Of a stretch of 64,000 nt of DNA, positions 11,341 to 21,848 are shown one piece after another. The notes below the pieces were generated by a model that saw only the letters and a list, made by a program, of their open reading frames with translations, was not told where the DNA came from and searched no databases. The DNA is from Rhizoclosmatium globosum (taxonomy: Eukaryota > Chytridiomycota > Chytridiomycetes > Chytridiales > Chytriomycetaceae), in NCBI GenBank assembly GCA_002104985.1, contig MCGO01000146.1, positions 31,517-95,516 on the forward strand. The letters run 5' to 3'. Each line of letters starts with the position of its first letter. Within the stretch, counting starts at the first letter, position 1. The position numbers and the translations under genes are program-made.

Positions 11341-11387
11341 TGAATTTCTAAGTCCGCAAAAATGAGCCACCCAAAGTTGGCATCTCC
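11341..11387 (+). repeat. diverged direct repeat, copy 1
   Basis: Shares ATTTCTAA-x-TCCGC, then TGAGCCACCC and CATCTCC in the same order with 11617-11665, allowing for a 2-base length difference. It lies in the 3' flank of one homeobox gene while the other copy is in the 5' flank of the next. Role unknown. Confidence 0.5.
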
Positions 11388-11616
11388 GCAAATCCCAAAC
11401 TTATGTTCTGTCTTTGACGGTGCTCGTTCATGTTTATTGTTAGTGCTGGCGCGACGCTTGTTATGAGCGAGATCCCAACAAGGAGGCAGATTCACTTTGG
11501 CGAATGAAGCCTAATGATCAGATATTGAAGCAAAGCAGTGATTGCAATAGTTCTTTGTTTGGAATGGTCCTACTCTTCTCAACTGAAACAGTTGCGGGGG
11601 TTATCCAGATGTATAT

Positions 11617-11665
11617 TGAAATTTCTAAATCCGCTTCGGCTGAGCCACCCGGAGTCACCATCTCC
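11617..11665 (+). repeat. diverged direct repeat, copy 2
   Basis: Partner of 11341-11387, with the same three blocks in order and diverged spacers. It lies about 140 bases before the ATG at 11806. Confidence 0.5.
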
Positions 11666-11805
11666 TTCCATCTCCGATAAACTAAAATTTGGGCATTTGG
11701 CAGCGGCAACCCTTGGGCTTCCATGGTCATTGTTTCGCAGCCGCCAGGACTCAAATAACTTTTTTCCACCTCGCAACACTTACCCACAGCCCCCAACAAC
11801 TTCCA

Positions 11806-13122
11806 ATGATTCAGAGTGCCATGACCGAAGCCATTCCAATCAAGCGCAACCAACAATCCACACTGTCTTCGTCGCTGGATCTGTTACGCCCACCAGCTCA
11901 GTTCTCTGCTCACCCTCTCATGCCGCAACTTATGGCTCGGGAGGCATCCTCTGCCAGCCTCGGTATCTTCAACACGCCGCTTCACACTCCAAATCCATCG
12001 CCAGATGCCGCATTCCGCATTCAAGACTGCCTCTTTCCGTTGTCCCCACCAAACTGGCCGTCTGCAAAACCGAGTGCCCCCGGATTGAGAGCCCAATCTT
12101 TCAACACTCCCGCATACAATGCTATGGAATCAAATGACCTTTTCCCGTTATTGGATGCTTCGTCATTGGCAGATGGTGGGGACAGAGCAAACTCCATGAT
12201 TTTCCATATGCCGCTGCAAAACTCGAACCTCTCCAGTCACGTGATTCCGAAGCACGCCAAAAAATGCGGAACTGAATCACAAATTGATAATTGCAGCGGC
12301 AATGCGATGGAAACAAATAATACTCTTCCAGAAGCCATAAGTTTTCATCAAAAGCCTTCAATGCCCGACTACCGGTTCACGTTCTCACAAGATTATGACG
12401 ACAGCCGTGCGTACTTTCCATCGACATCTCAATTGCAATATTCGTCTGCCGCTATGACTGAAAACTGGCTCTATGATTCAATGTTAGACCCTCTTGGTGG
12501 CTTCGTCGACATGGCTTACCCTTCTATGGTCATGCCTCCAGAACTCGCAACTTTTCAATTTCCACTTCAAGTACCATCTGCATCCTCCGCAACGGTCAGT
12601 TTATGTTCGACTCCAGTTCCACCATCAAGTGCAGTTCTGTCGTCTCCTCCACCTTTGGACACTGCTCAAATCAATGCCATCTTTGGCTTTGATTCTCAAC
12701 AACAGATGGAGTCACTTACGTTACCTTCCGCGTCATCCAAGCGTTCTCTCAGCTGTCCAAATACTAGCACTCGGTTACCACTCCGTGCAGTTCGTCTTCC
12801 TGTGACAACCCCCACACCAGAGTCGACACCCCTCTTGACGTCCAAGAATGGCCGGAAATCTGAACAGCACTCGCGTGCTTCCTCACCGGACGACCACGAG
12901 CCTGGTTATTCTTACAAGAACAACAAGCGTTTCCGTCTACCGAAAGAGCAAATGGCTTGGCTGAAGGAGCTATTTGACCAGAATCCACTTCCATCATCTG
13001 CTGAAGCTGAGAGAATCGCTGCTGAGATTGGCGTTGATGTCCAGAAAATCAAAATCTTCTTCCAAAACCGAAGGGCTGCTGAGAAACGGCGAGCTGCTTC
13101 AAGGAAATCAAGTACAGCATAG
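11806..13122 (+). CDS. homeobox protein with Trp48 replaced by Phe
   Basis: Single exon, 438 residues from the ATG at 11806 (MIQSAMTEAIPIKRN); the frame is open upstream but of unlike composition. The N-terminus is Ser/Pro/Asn/Phe-rich. The C-terminal homeodomain starts KRFRLPKEQMAWLKELFDQN, and helix 3 reads VQKIKIFFQNRRAAEKRR. The codon for the normally near-invariant Trp48 is TTC (13057-13059), a two-base difference from TGG. Close relatives at 7087 and 10257 have an intron exactly in that codon; this gene has none. Intron loss with codon change is a possible history (inference). Confidence 0.9.
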   Translation: MIQSAMTEAIPIKRNQQSTLSSSLDLLRPPAQFSAHPLMPQLMAREASSASLGIFNTPLHTPNPSPDAAFRIQDCLFPLSPPNWPSAKPSAPGLRAQSFNTPAYNAMESNDLFPLLDASSLADGGDRANSMIFHMPLQNSNLSSHVIPKHAKKCGTESQIDNCSGNAMETNNTLPEAISFHQKPSMPDYRFTFSQDYDDSRAYFPSTSQLQYSSAAMTENWLYDSMLDPLGGFVDMAYPSMVMPPELATFQFPLQVPSASSATVSLCSTPVPPSSAVLSSPPPLDTAQINAIFGFDSQQQMESLTLPSASSKRSLSCPNTSTRLPLRAVRLPVTTPTPESTPLLTSKNGRKSEQHSRASSPDDHEPGYSYKNNKRFRLPKEQMAWLKELFDQNPLPSSAEAERIAAEIGVDVQKIKIFFQNRRAAEKRRAASRKSSTA

Positions 13123-13185
13123 AGTGCTCGAGTAAATCTTATAATCGTCCATATGCATATTTTGTAATCCGCAAATCAAACCTGT

Positions 13186-13191
13186 AATAAA
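13186..13191 (+). terminator. AATAAA polyadenylation-like signal
   Basis: The hexamer lies 64 bases after the stop at 13122, in the short gap between this gene and the convergent Fanzor-like gene. Confidence 0.45.
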
Positions 13192-13385
13192 ATGTATTTC
13201 TTGATAATTGCTTGATCTGTCACTACTGTATTTCTCAGAAAATAAGACACTTAAAGAGAAAAAGAACCCCTCTTCCCTCCAGCCCATAACCTCCTCTCCT
13301 TCTTTGAAAACAGTAATAGGACCCACGTGGTTTTCTAACGACCCACGCAGCTCCGGTTGCATAATTCACATAATTCTTTCATCAT

Positions 13386-16300
13386 TCATTCATCTTTCTT
13401 CCTTCTGGTGACTTGAAACGGAAACGGACGTTTCATTTTGTTGAAACGCAGATACCAAAACAGAGTCCAGATATTTCTAGCAGCATTCCTTCAAATACAA
13501 TTAGGTAAGCCGCACGAATAATATCAAGAGGTGAACTCACTTGTCACGCTCCCAAATATTACCACACTTATGACAATACTTTACAGCTCGAAGTGGTTTC
13601 CCAACTGGAACACCATTCTGGAATGCCTTCCTCACTCTCTCGCTCAGCGGAAACTCCTCCAACCAACCCACCCTAAAAGCTTTGTTTTTCAGTTTGAGGA
13701 TGTTCTTGGATGTTGTTGTTATATATGACTGAGTAAGAGACTCCCTCTTTCGCCCTTCAGCACCGACGTCACCGACCCCTTCCCGCAGAAAATAGTGTGC
13801 TGGATTTGTTTTGTACACTTTGTCAATTGGATTAGGTTCACTGCCATCGCCCATCAAACCGCAATCGCCTCCACCAAACGATGAATCAACTTCCATTCGA
13901 TCCTCCTCTAAGTCACTCAAGTCATGGATCAAGTCATCAAGCTTGTCTTCAACCCCAAAATCTCCGTACCACAACTCAGGCTCAATATTCATGCCATCCA
14001 ATCCCAAGAGAAAGTCGTCAATCTCTTGGTTAACAGCTACATCTTCGTCGCTTGACTCCAGATTCCCCTCCATTTCGATTTCCTTCTCTTGTTCTCTTTC
14101 TTCGCAATCCTCTGGCTCCATGATTTCCACATCTTCTTCTTCTTCGTCGTCATTTGTGTCAACTTGTTTCAGATAACGATCAATGTCCTCGTCCTCCAAA
14201 TCAGCGAACTCCTCATCAGTGACTCCAAGTAGTCGGAGCACTTTCTCAATTCGAGCCCAGTGCTTCACTGTTCTCCCATCCGCTCCAGTTTCAAACAATG
14301 TGCCAATATCATGGTCTATAATCAAGTTCCGAATATAATCCAATTCCTCTTTTGAAACGACATCAGGTGAAGGACCCAAATCAAGAATATCAGTGCACTT
14401 TCCAGTTCCTTGACAACCTGAACAACAAAATGTCGTCTTTCCTTCATTGACAGTGACCGTTGTGAACGTCTTTTGGGCTTCCCGAACGAGCTTCCGACTT
14501 GGACCAGAGACTGTTCCTTTCATATTTCCGCCATAGCCTGCGTGCCCAATAGCAAGAACAATTTGGTCCCTCCGATAGTTTCCACGAAGGTACGACATGA
14601 AGATCTTGAGAGTTCGCTGTTCTCCTTGATATGTCAAGAATCGTAGGTGGGCTTGACGGCGATAGAGCTCATAGAGTATCGGGTACACTTCAAAAGAAAC
14701 CTTTGAGGACTTGTTGAAGTCGGCAACAGACGTAGTCTTGCTGGAAGCAACAGCCAACTTTGCAAACTCTGCGTCGATCTTGACCTTGGCCTCCTTTTCA
14801 TACACTTCCCTGATCTTCACACGTTGCATTTCAGCATATTTCTGCTGAGTCTTCTCCTTCCATTCAGCAAGTCCAAACTTGAACGATAGCCCACTAAGCT
14901 GCTCCTCCCAGGAGAGCTTTTCAAACGCGTAAGCACCAATCTGTTCTCCAAGTTTTTTTTGTTCAGCTGCCGTACGATTTCGCCGGTTATTCAAGTATCT
15001 TTTCTTTTTGGCCCTTTTCTTGGCTGCAATGACTGCAACTCTGGCATTAGCTTCAGGTACTGAAAGAAGTTTTGGCGCATGATAGCTGTTATAGAGTATG
15101 AGTGACTTTGTTGACAAATGAAATGCACACGTACATATATGATCCTTCCGCAACTTCAACTTCTTTTTTACGCCTATTCTCATTTGCTTGGTGATAGGAA
15201 CCGGATTTACTTGAAATATTTGGCACTTGGGTTGGTGTAAGCCCAGGAGCACTTCCCGGGTTCAATGCCATGTACCACATGACTGGAGTAACGACTCCAG
15301 GATCACCACTGATTACTATAGAATCGGCAGGTAGAACGAGATTCTCAGGGGTCAGCATGGGCTGATTTGGATCCAAGGCTTTCTTCTTCGGGCGGAGACA
15401 GTGAAGACTTACTGAGATGGAGTTTACCATCATGGACCCACCTATTTCAGAGGGTAAGCAAATGTTTTACAAGTTTAAAAAGAAACTCACCAAATCGACG
15501 TGGTTGTGATTTATCCTCTTGTGAACCGATTTCTTCCTTCTTGAAAACGTTTCGAATAGCTGGCAACACAGTTCCCCACAAAATACTCTGCTTCCGAATA
15601 CCAGCAACCTTGAAGTCAGATTGCAAACAATCTGTCGGCAGGTTTAAACTCAGACACAAAGTATCCCATCCTGAGCCACGGGGAAAATACTTGTACGTCA
15701 TCATCGCCAGATCACTTTATACAAGCAGTTAGTTTACACAAAAAACCCTATACATATACGTACGTGCTATCTAATTGGAAAGACTTCTCCTTGAATGTGG
15801 TCTGAGGGTGGGCGTTCCAGCCCTTAGTTGCTCCTTGAGGCAGACTTCCATATGTCTCAATCCGAAAGTCTCCACGCTGGATTCTATCAATATCTGAATT
15901 GATAGAAGCCTGTAGCTTGGACCGAACCAGTGAATCAGTTTCTTTAACTATCCCACGATGTCTGAAGAATCTTAATCCATACAGCGGATCAGTTTGGTCT
16001 GGGTGGGCAAGACCAGCATCAACACTTCTATAATATTCAGGAACCATTACTGACATCTGCAAAAAAGAAATTGGTTTAGACACAGCATCACGCACTGCAG
16101 CTGTGTTATAGTGTTCAGTGACAATAGGAGCTGACAATAATACACACCTTTCATGTGGAATGGTTTTGGCGCTTTCAAAGAAGGAGCTTCCTTGGTGGAG
16201 GGAATATTTTGTGGTTCAAGACTGCGGTTTCTCTCCAAGAGGTAGTAGTGTCCGGAGGAGTACCTTGATAGCCAAACTTAGTATTAAATAAAGACTTGCA

Positions 16301-19154
16301 AATAGAAAATCACTCACGACAGCTTATGGAATTTGAACATCCTTTTGCACAGGGGTAGCAGTTTGGGAAACCAAGCCTCCAGATCTTTGATGAAGGCCAA
16401 TGTCTTGCCTGCCAATTCTTCTGCAATGTCCAATGTGAACAACTTGGTCAGATGATCAGGAGACACTCTGTCCACAGACACCCATGGCAATGGTAACTTG
16501 GGCAAGGCCGCCCTAGTGCCAGCAGTTTTCCTAAGCTCAACAAAGAGTTTCTTGTCGTTCACAAACAGATGTTGAAGCTCAAAGCGGGCGGCATTCCGAA
16601 GTGCTGTCAAATCGCAGGAAATATGGTTGTCACGGATGTACTTTCGATATAGCTGGAACAAGGTGTTGATCATGTGATTGTGCAAGTCCTTCTGTAACCA
16701 AAAGTTAGGACAGGCTTTCAAACAAGATACCAATATATACCGTGATATGGCGCTGATAGTCTGTTGCCATCCTTTCAGCTGCATATACAATCATATTACT
16801 AAACAACACATGATCCAATGGTGGAAGCAGTGGAACATCAGTTTCAGATTTGAAGTCAATCCACCATTGGCACAGTTTCGAGTGCTGGCCAGAAGTTTTG
16901 CTCTTTCCATTAGTAGCAACTGTTTTGATGACAGATATAAAGAACGATTGATTTATCGGCAACATTGGCTCCCCAGCTTTTGATTCATGATACATTCGTA
17001 ACCCAACGTTGGTTCCAAACTTGGTCGCAATAGTACTAATCAAGTTTATCCTGCACAATATCTTCAGACATCACAAGAATACTGATAGGTGGACACTCAC
17101 GTAGGCAGAAGCATCTCAATTTGAGGCTGGAGCCAGGTTGCATCACAAAGTACTGTTGTTAATGGCATTTTGATGACGTACAACTCTGTAGCAGCTTTTC
17201 CTTCAACATCTGTTGGTTTTCCTGCAACATTCCATTCAACGAGTTTGGGCTGAAGGACAAGCTCCAAGTACTGCTTATATTCAGAGGAGGATATGGCTGT
17301 AAGAAACTGTTTCTCCTTTCTATTTACATCACGACAGAGAAATGGAGAAAGGACATGGTTGGGGTTTGCAACCTTCCATTCTGTCACAAAGTTAAGGGAA
17401 GGTTGAGGAAAGGAAGAAATTTACCTTCAAGCCACAGATGTAGAGGATGAATCCACTGGTTGGAATAGTTGTCAAAATGAAGCAAACAACTGCGGCTTGT
17501 AGTCTTGACATGATCCCGAACACCACAGAAACAGTTTCCATTCTGAACAGCTGTGACTGTTGCGACATAAACAGGTGGAGGGGTGTACTTGAACTTGGAT
17601 TCAACAGGGACTGATAATGGTGGGTTCACATTAACAACCTGAGAGAGACATCTTGACATGGCCAATGCATCTTTCTCCATTGATTTCATGGTTCTTGAAC
17701 CAGCAACAAACCAACGACCCACAGCGTTGTCTTTGAATACAGCAAATACTTTTTCAGCATCCAACTCAATTAACCGACACAGTGCAGAATACAATGGTCC
17801 TTTCAGATGAGAGACTGTAAATTGCTTCAAGTACTTGGGCAGATTTCCATCGTTTAGGGACGGTGGGTGAAGTTGTGGCGAGAATGCTGAGTTTGGAGGG
17901 AAGAAACCAGCAAGAGTATGTGTCAAACTGGCAGGATGAAGACGGCTGTAAACAGCTGCATTGGGAAACAACGGACTCTTTTGAACTCCAGCAGAAGACA
18001 GAAACGGCATCACGTTTGCATGCTCGGCAGCGATTGATCCAACAATTTGAACATCAGAATATTCCAAGAAACTTGTCAGAGCCAGTGTTTGGGCTCTGTT
18101 GATTTGGTGATCCAACTTAAACCTTGTTCCAGAAGCAGCAGATGCGGGTTTGATATAATATGGAATGGGAGGATGGAGAGGCGGTGGTTGTAGAAAGGGT
18201 GTCTGTTCTGAAGGAGGTGCAGGTGGAAAGGCAGGAGGGTAGGGAAATGGGCCAGTTTCTAAACCTGGAGGAAAGACAGTGCCAGAAACAAATCCATCAG
18301 TATCCCATGACACGCCTCCGCCAGAAGCAATCCACCAATGTCCATGTTCTGGAGAATACACAGTATAACAATCTGGAGGCTCCCAACTGGACAAGTGACT
18401 ATTGTGACAATAGAAGGCAGGATGCCCATCCTGATTTGGGACAAAACGAACATAGGAAGGTATTTTAGGCTGCGGATTACGTGCAGTATTATGGCTCAGA
18501 GTAGGGGTAAACTCTTTGTCAGCTGAGCAGATGTTTTGGCACGCATTACTTTGCACAGCATGGAGAGACTTGTTACAACCTCCAACAGCCTCTGATGAGG
18601 TGACGACAATCATATACAACTTGTCTCTCTTTGCTAGATCAAACTAAACCAAGAAACAGTCAGTAATCAATGAAAAATCTGTCAGGAACAAGCTAAACAC
18701 AAAAAATTACCTTTGCTGCATATTCTGGGTCAGGCTGACCATTAGGTAATGACAACTCCAACACGCATATCCCAGAGGCATCACAAACAGCTTGCATTGA
18801 TGAGTGAATGAAAGAACCTGTGAACGAGTCCTGATGGAAACCAAAGAGAGTACCCAGAGAGCACTGAGCCATAGTATGAACTCCAGAAACTTGGAGTCCG
18901 GAGGATTTCGCCAGAGTTACGGCATCAAAGACTTTCTTGATGTGTGACGCTGATGGAACTTTGTACCCAAAACACGTGGAAACAGCCTCGAGGTACTCGT
19001 TGGGACTATTTGGATTCTGTGACTCCAAGTGGCTGAGTTCAGCAGACAGGTGGTTGATTTTGTCTGTAGCAAGTGGATCCCCACCCATGGAAAAGTACGA
19101 CAAACAGTTGAGTTGTTGATCCTCCACTGTGTAATGGTCTGCGAATAGTATCAT
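13386..19154 (-). CDS. Fanzor / TnpB-family RNA-guided nuclease homologue, very large
   Basis: Twelve phase-consistent exons, 5' to 3': 19154-18711, 18643-17425, 17380-17101, 17050-16741, 16691-16318, 16263-16146, 16056-15764, 15714-15491, 15441-15135, 15085-13541 and 13488-13386 plus their 44-89 nt introns (11 exons listed; 10 introns), total 1738 residues. The C-terminal third carries the TnpB/Fanzor RuvC signature. RuvC-I is ISGDPGVVTPVMW (Asp about 1134). RuvC-II is TVNEGKTTFCCSGC (Glu about 1404, with the first zinc knuckle). The second knuckle is CHKCG (1694/1697), followed by RuvC-III ERDKNAARNIW (Asp about 1704), which is completed by the last intron. A basic KKRAKKKR stretch (about 1212-1219) could be a nuclear signal. 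The first 1100 residues are unrecognised apart from a WW-like motif (about 209-238). Known Fanzors are RNA-guided DNA nucleases linked to mobile elements; activity here is inferred. The first exon is the least certain. Confidence 0.8.
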
Positions 19155-19986
19155 GATTTTTGACTACAGAATCATTTAGCTCAGCTATACAGATTGCAGC
19201 TAGAAAATACTGACCACGTCGACTGGAGGAGGAGGTTCGGGCGGAGGCGGTGGATGCTGCAGTCTTGTCATTTCTGTTCATTGTATTTTGTTAATCGTTG
19301 ATACATGAAGGAGGAAAGGACGAGAGCTCATATATGAAGCAGGGAATGCAATCAGTACGTATTGATCCCTCATTCACTTCCAAACTGTATTCAGTCTAAG
19401 GAATACGCTTCTGAAAGCATTCGAACTCCATTCACATGTTGCACCCATAGCAACGGAAAGACGGAAGAGGACTGAAGGGGAGAGAAAGGCGAGGATCCAA
19501 GAATGCGACGACTCACCAGAGTTGTTGATAGGAAAATGGGAGTTAGAATCACCCCTTTCGGCAGAAAGAGTCTTTATCGCTCTCCTCCCTTCTTTCCGAT
19601 AGCTTAAACAGGCTGCAGCGTATTGTACTTCAAATCTAAGCAATGTAATAGCATAGATTAAAGAAAGGTTGCTTATGACAAAGAGTGTACCTACTCCTGA
19701 GGACGAGGAATTTATGGATTGCAAATGCTACAAAAGAACTGAGAATGGAGCGGAGGCAGTATTTGGGAAGGATTGTTCATGGCAGACTGACAGTGACCTG
19801 TGTCGAGATATTAGTTGATAAGATATGTCAAGAGGTAAGATAGACCTACCGACTGTACTGGGCACGATGGAGGACAATAAACAATGTTACTTGCCACGTT
19901 TTCTCTCGCCAACTACCTTGGGATGCTGCATTTCTCAGTCGCAATGTGACTCCATTGGGCCAGCTGCAACACACACACACAAGTTT

Positions 19987-20000
19987 CGCCTGAGGCGCAT
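19987..20000 (+). repeat. palindromic 14-mer, copy 1
   Basis: CGCCTGAGGCGCAT; its first 11 bases form the inverted repeat CGCCT-G-AGGCG. An identical copy starts 45 bases later. A protein-binding site is possible but unproven. Confidence 0.6.
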
Positions 20001-20031
20001 TTGGTTACTGTGCATCGCAGAAGCCACTCTC

Positions 20032-20045
20032 CGCCTGAGGCGCAT
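20032..20045 (+). repeat. palindromic 14-mer, copy 2
   Basis: Identical to 19987-20000, in the region between the divergent Fanzor-like gene and the homeobox gene at 20371. Confidence 0.6.
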
Positions 20046-20370
20046 CAGGCATCACATCGAACAAGATATACAGCATCAAGGTAATGGCGATAGAAATTTA
20101 CTGTGTGTCCGAACTTTTTCTCCTCTTCTTCAAACAAGGAACTCTTCTCAATTTGTGTATTCTGTTTTAAATGCGTTCTTTAAATGCGAGAGTGTACTGT
20201 TTGGCAATGAGCGAATGAGCCATCGCATATTGTGGTTAAGTTTGGCAAAGAAAAAAAACATGTTTAATTGTCTTAATTTGGGAAAAGAATAGTAATTTGC
20301 ATGATAAGAAAAGTTTGGGAAACCCTTATCGTGTCCAGACAACCCTAGTTTTTGGTGCAGCCGAGGTCAT

Positions 20371-21438
20371 ATGGCAAAAGACATTGCCAAATCGCCTGCT
20401 CGCTGCTCGATTACCCACGGCACAATGTCTGAGTCTTGGCCATCATCGCACTTGGACAGCATGTCAGAGACTTCCCATGGCACAGGTCTGGGTATAGTGG
20501 GGCTTCCAATCCCTAAGCTCGCATCCAAAACCCCGATCCCTGCGCCTACGTTCCTCCCTGAATGGTCAGAAGGAGCTATGAGAGACGACACGAAGCCGGC
20601 ATTATACCCACCTCACGTTCACGTTATCCCTCATGATCAGTACCCCAATTCAACATCTCCGACATTGCACAATATCCCACACAGCCCGCCTCGCAAAAAC
20701 GTCTGTTATATATCATTTGGAGCGTCAGATATCTCGGATACTCCAGCAATACGGTCTCGTAGTATTCGATCTCGCTCTGATTCCTTAACAACCCCAGTTG
20801 TCATCGCAAAACTACCTTCCATCCCGATCCAATCTATTTCTTCTCCGACGCCAGAAACTTATAGCTCTGGTAAAATACATTCATCGCAAAGCCTGATGCA
20901 ACCGCCCATCGCAACTGTGCCTCTATCCCACAACAACATTCACCACCCTCACCCGCCATCCCCGCTTACATCTTCAGAATCCCCGCGACAAACGTACATT
21001 CAATCACAAATCAACCAACCAGCTCCACAACCGTCGAGTTACAAGACGTTTTCCGCAGCCTCCCAATTTAAATTATCTCCACATCAGCGGAAAGTCCTTG
21101 AACGTATCTTTCAAGAGACGGAAGCGCCTACAAATCAGCAATATCATCAAATTTCGGACAGACTTCGAATGCCGCGGAGCGCCGTGATGGCTTGGTTCCA
21201 GAATATGCGGTCAATTGTTCGGAAGTATGGACAGGTGCCGTTTCATGAGGCGGCACAAGAACCTCCTCCTTCCGTCCAATATACTGCACAAATAGCTGTT
21301 AGATCGCCGTCTGCTGCTTCCAGCCCTTCGTTAGCCCAGACATTGCCTGCTCCTGAAACGAATCTCTCAGCCAAAGAGAGCAAGGAAGATTCCACATCGA
21401 AGCGTCCATATATTATGAGTGTTATGGCTCTTATTTGA
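20371..21438 (+). CDS. homeobox protein, group B
   Basis: Single exon, 355 residues from the ATG at 20371; a later ATG at 20443 is possible. Long Pro/Ser/His-rich N-terminus. The homeodomain (about residues 230-290) has FKLSPHQRKVLERIFQE in helix 1 and SAVMAWFQNMRSIVRKY in helix 3 (Trp48 at 21193-21195, Asn51 kept, Met at 52). The protein ends RPYIMSVMALI, a version of the C-terminal peptide shared by group B. It is the first + strand gene after the Fanzor insertion. Confidence 0.88.
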   Translation: MAKDIAKSPARCSITHGTMSESWPSSHLDSMSETSHGTGLGIVGLPIPKLASKTPIPAPTFLPEWSEGAMRDDTKPALYPPHVHVIPHDQYPNSTSPTLHNIPHSPPRKNVCYISFGASDISDTPAIRSRSIRSRSDSLTTPVVIAKLPSIPIQSISSPTPETYSSGKIHSSQSLMQPPIATVPLSHNNIHHPHPPSPLTSSESPRQTYIQSQINQPAPQPSSYKTFSAASQFKLSPHQRKVLERIFQETEAPTNQQYHQISDRLRMPRSAVMAWFQNMRSIVRKYGQVPFHEAAQEPPPSVQYTAQIAVRSPSAASSPSLAQTLPAPETNLSAKESKEDSTSKRPYIMSVMALI

Positions 21439-21848
21439 TATTATGTATATAGCTATTTTTCCATTCATTATTGTGTATACCTGTATCTTTCGCTCAAATA
21501 AACTCAAATATATAGTGGCGACTACAAACGGATTAACTGACCAATGAAACGGGGTGAGGGACATTTGCCTCCAGTCAGAATGAAAAAAAAGCAGATTGGC
21601 CTCTACAGCCACGTGATGAAGGGGACGGAAATCCGAGAGCCAATGGCAATTGAGGGAGTGAGGGATTTTTGCGAGGGACGAAAGTGAAAAACAGCAGAAA
21701 TCGCTCACAAACAGCTCAACGATGACCAATGTACGTCCTTCCTTCCTCACTGCCCTTCCCTCGACTCAACTTGAATCCTCTGTGTGATTCACATTCTCTC
21801 TCTACACTTTGAGCGCCTCTGACTTCGGTGTCTGATCTAAAACAACAG
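21439..21848. other. intergenic region
   Basis: No supported gene. An AATAAA hexamer is at 21497-21502. CT-rich leader-like sequence comes before 21849. Confidence 0.5.
21497..21502 (+). terminator. AATAAA polyadenylation-like signal
   Basis: Lies 59 bases after the stop at 21438, a suitable place for the 3' end of that homeobox gene. Confidence 0.4.

Larger units (their letters stand above)
11267..11805. other. intergenic region with a diverged direct repeat
   Basis: No supported gene. Two related copies of a 47-49 base sequence lie here (11341-11387 and 11617-11665), both containing ATTTCTAA-x-TCCGC and TGAGCCACCC. Confidence 0.55.
19155..20370. other. intergenic region
   Basis: About 1.2 kb between the divergent Fanzor-like gene and homeobox group B. 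An upstream ATG at 19281 (-) opens a Ser/Arg-rich frame, but no splice joins it in phase to the Fanzor first exon. Two copies of a 14-base near-palindrome lie at 19987 and 20032. Nothing else can be supported. Confidence 0.5.

Noticed and set aside
13811..14176. + strand Ser-rich open frame
   Set aside because: Antisense of the acidic insertion in the Fanzor zinc ribbon.
19155..19281. Upstream start for the Fanzor at 19281 (Ser/Arg-rich first exon)
   Set aside because: No GT donor in that frame joins the next exon in phase, and a stop precedes it. ATG at 19154 is used instead.
19374..20292. Open frames on both strands between the Fanzor and group B
   Set aside because: No recognisable motif, no coding-like composition and no consistent splice signals.
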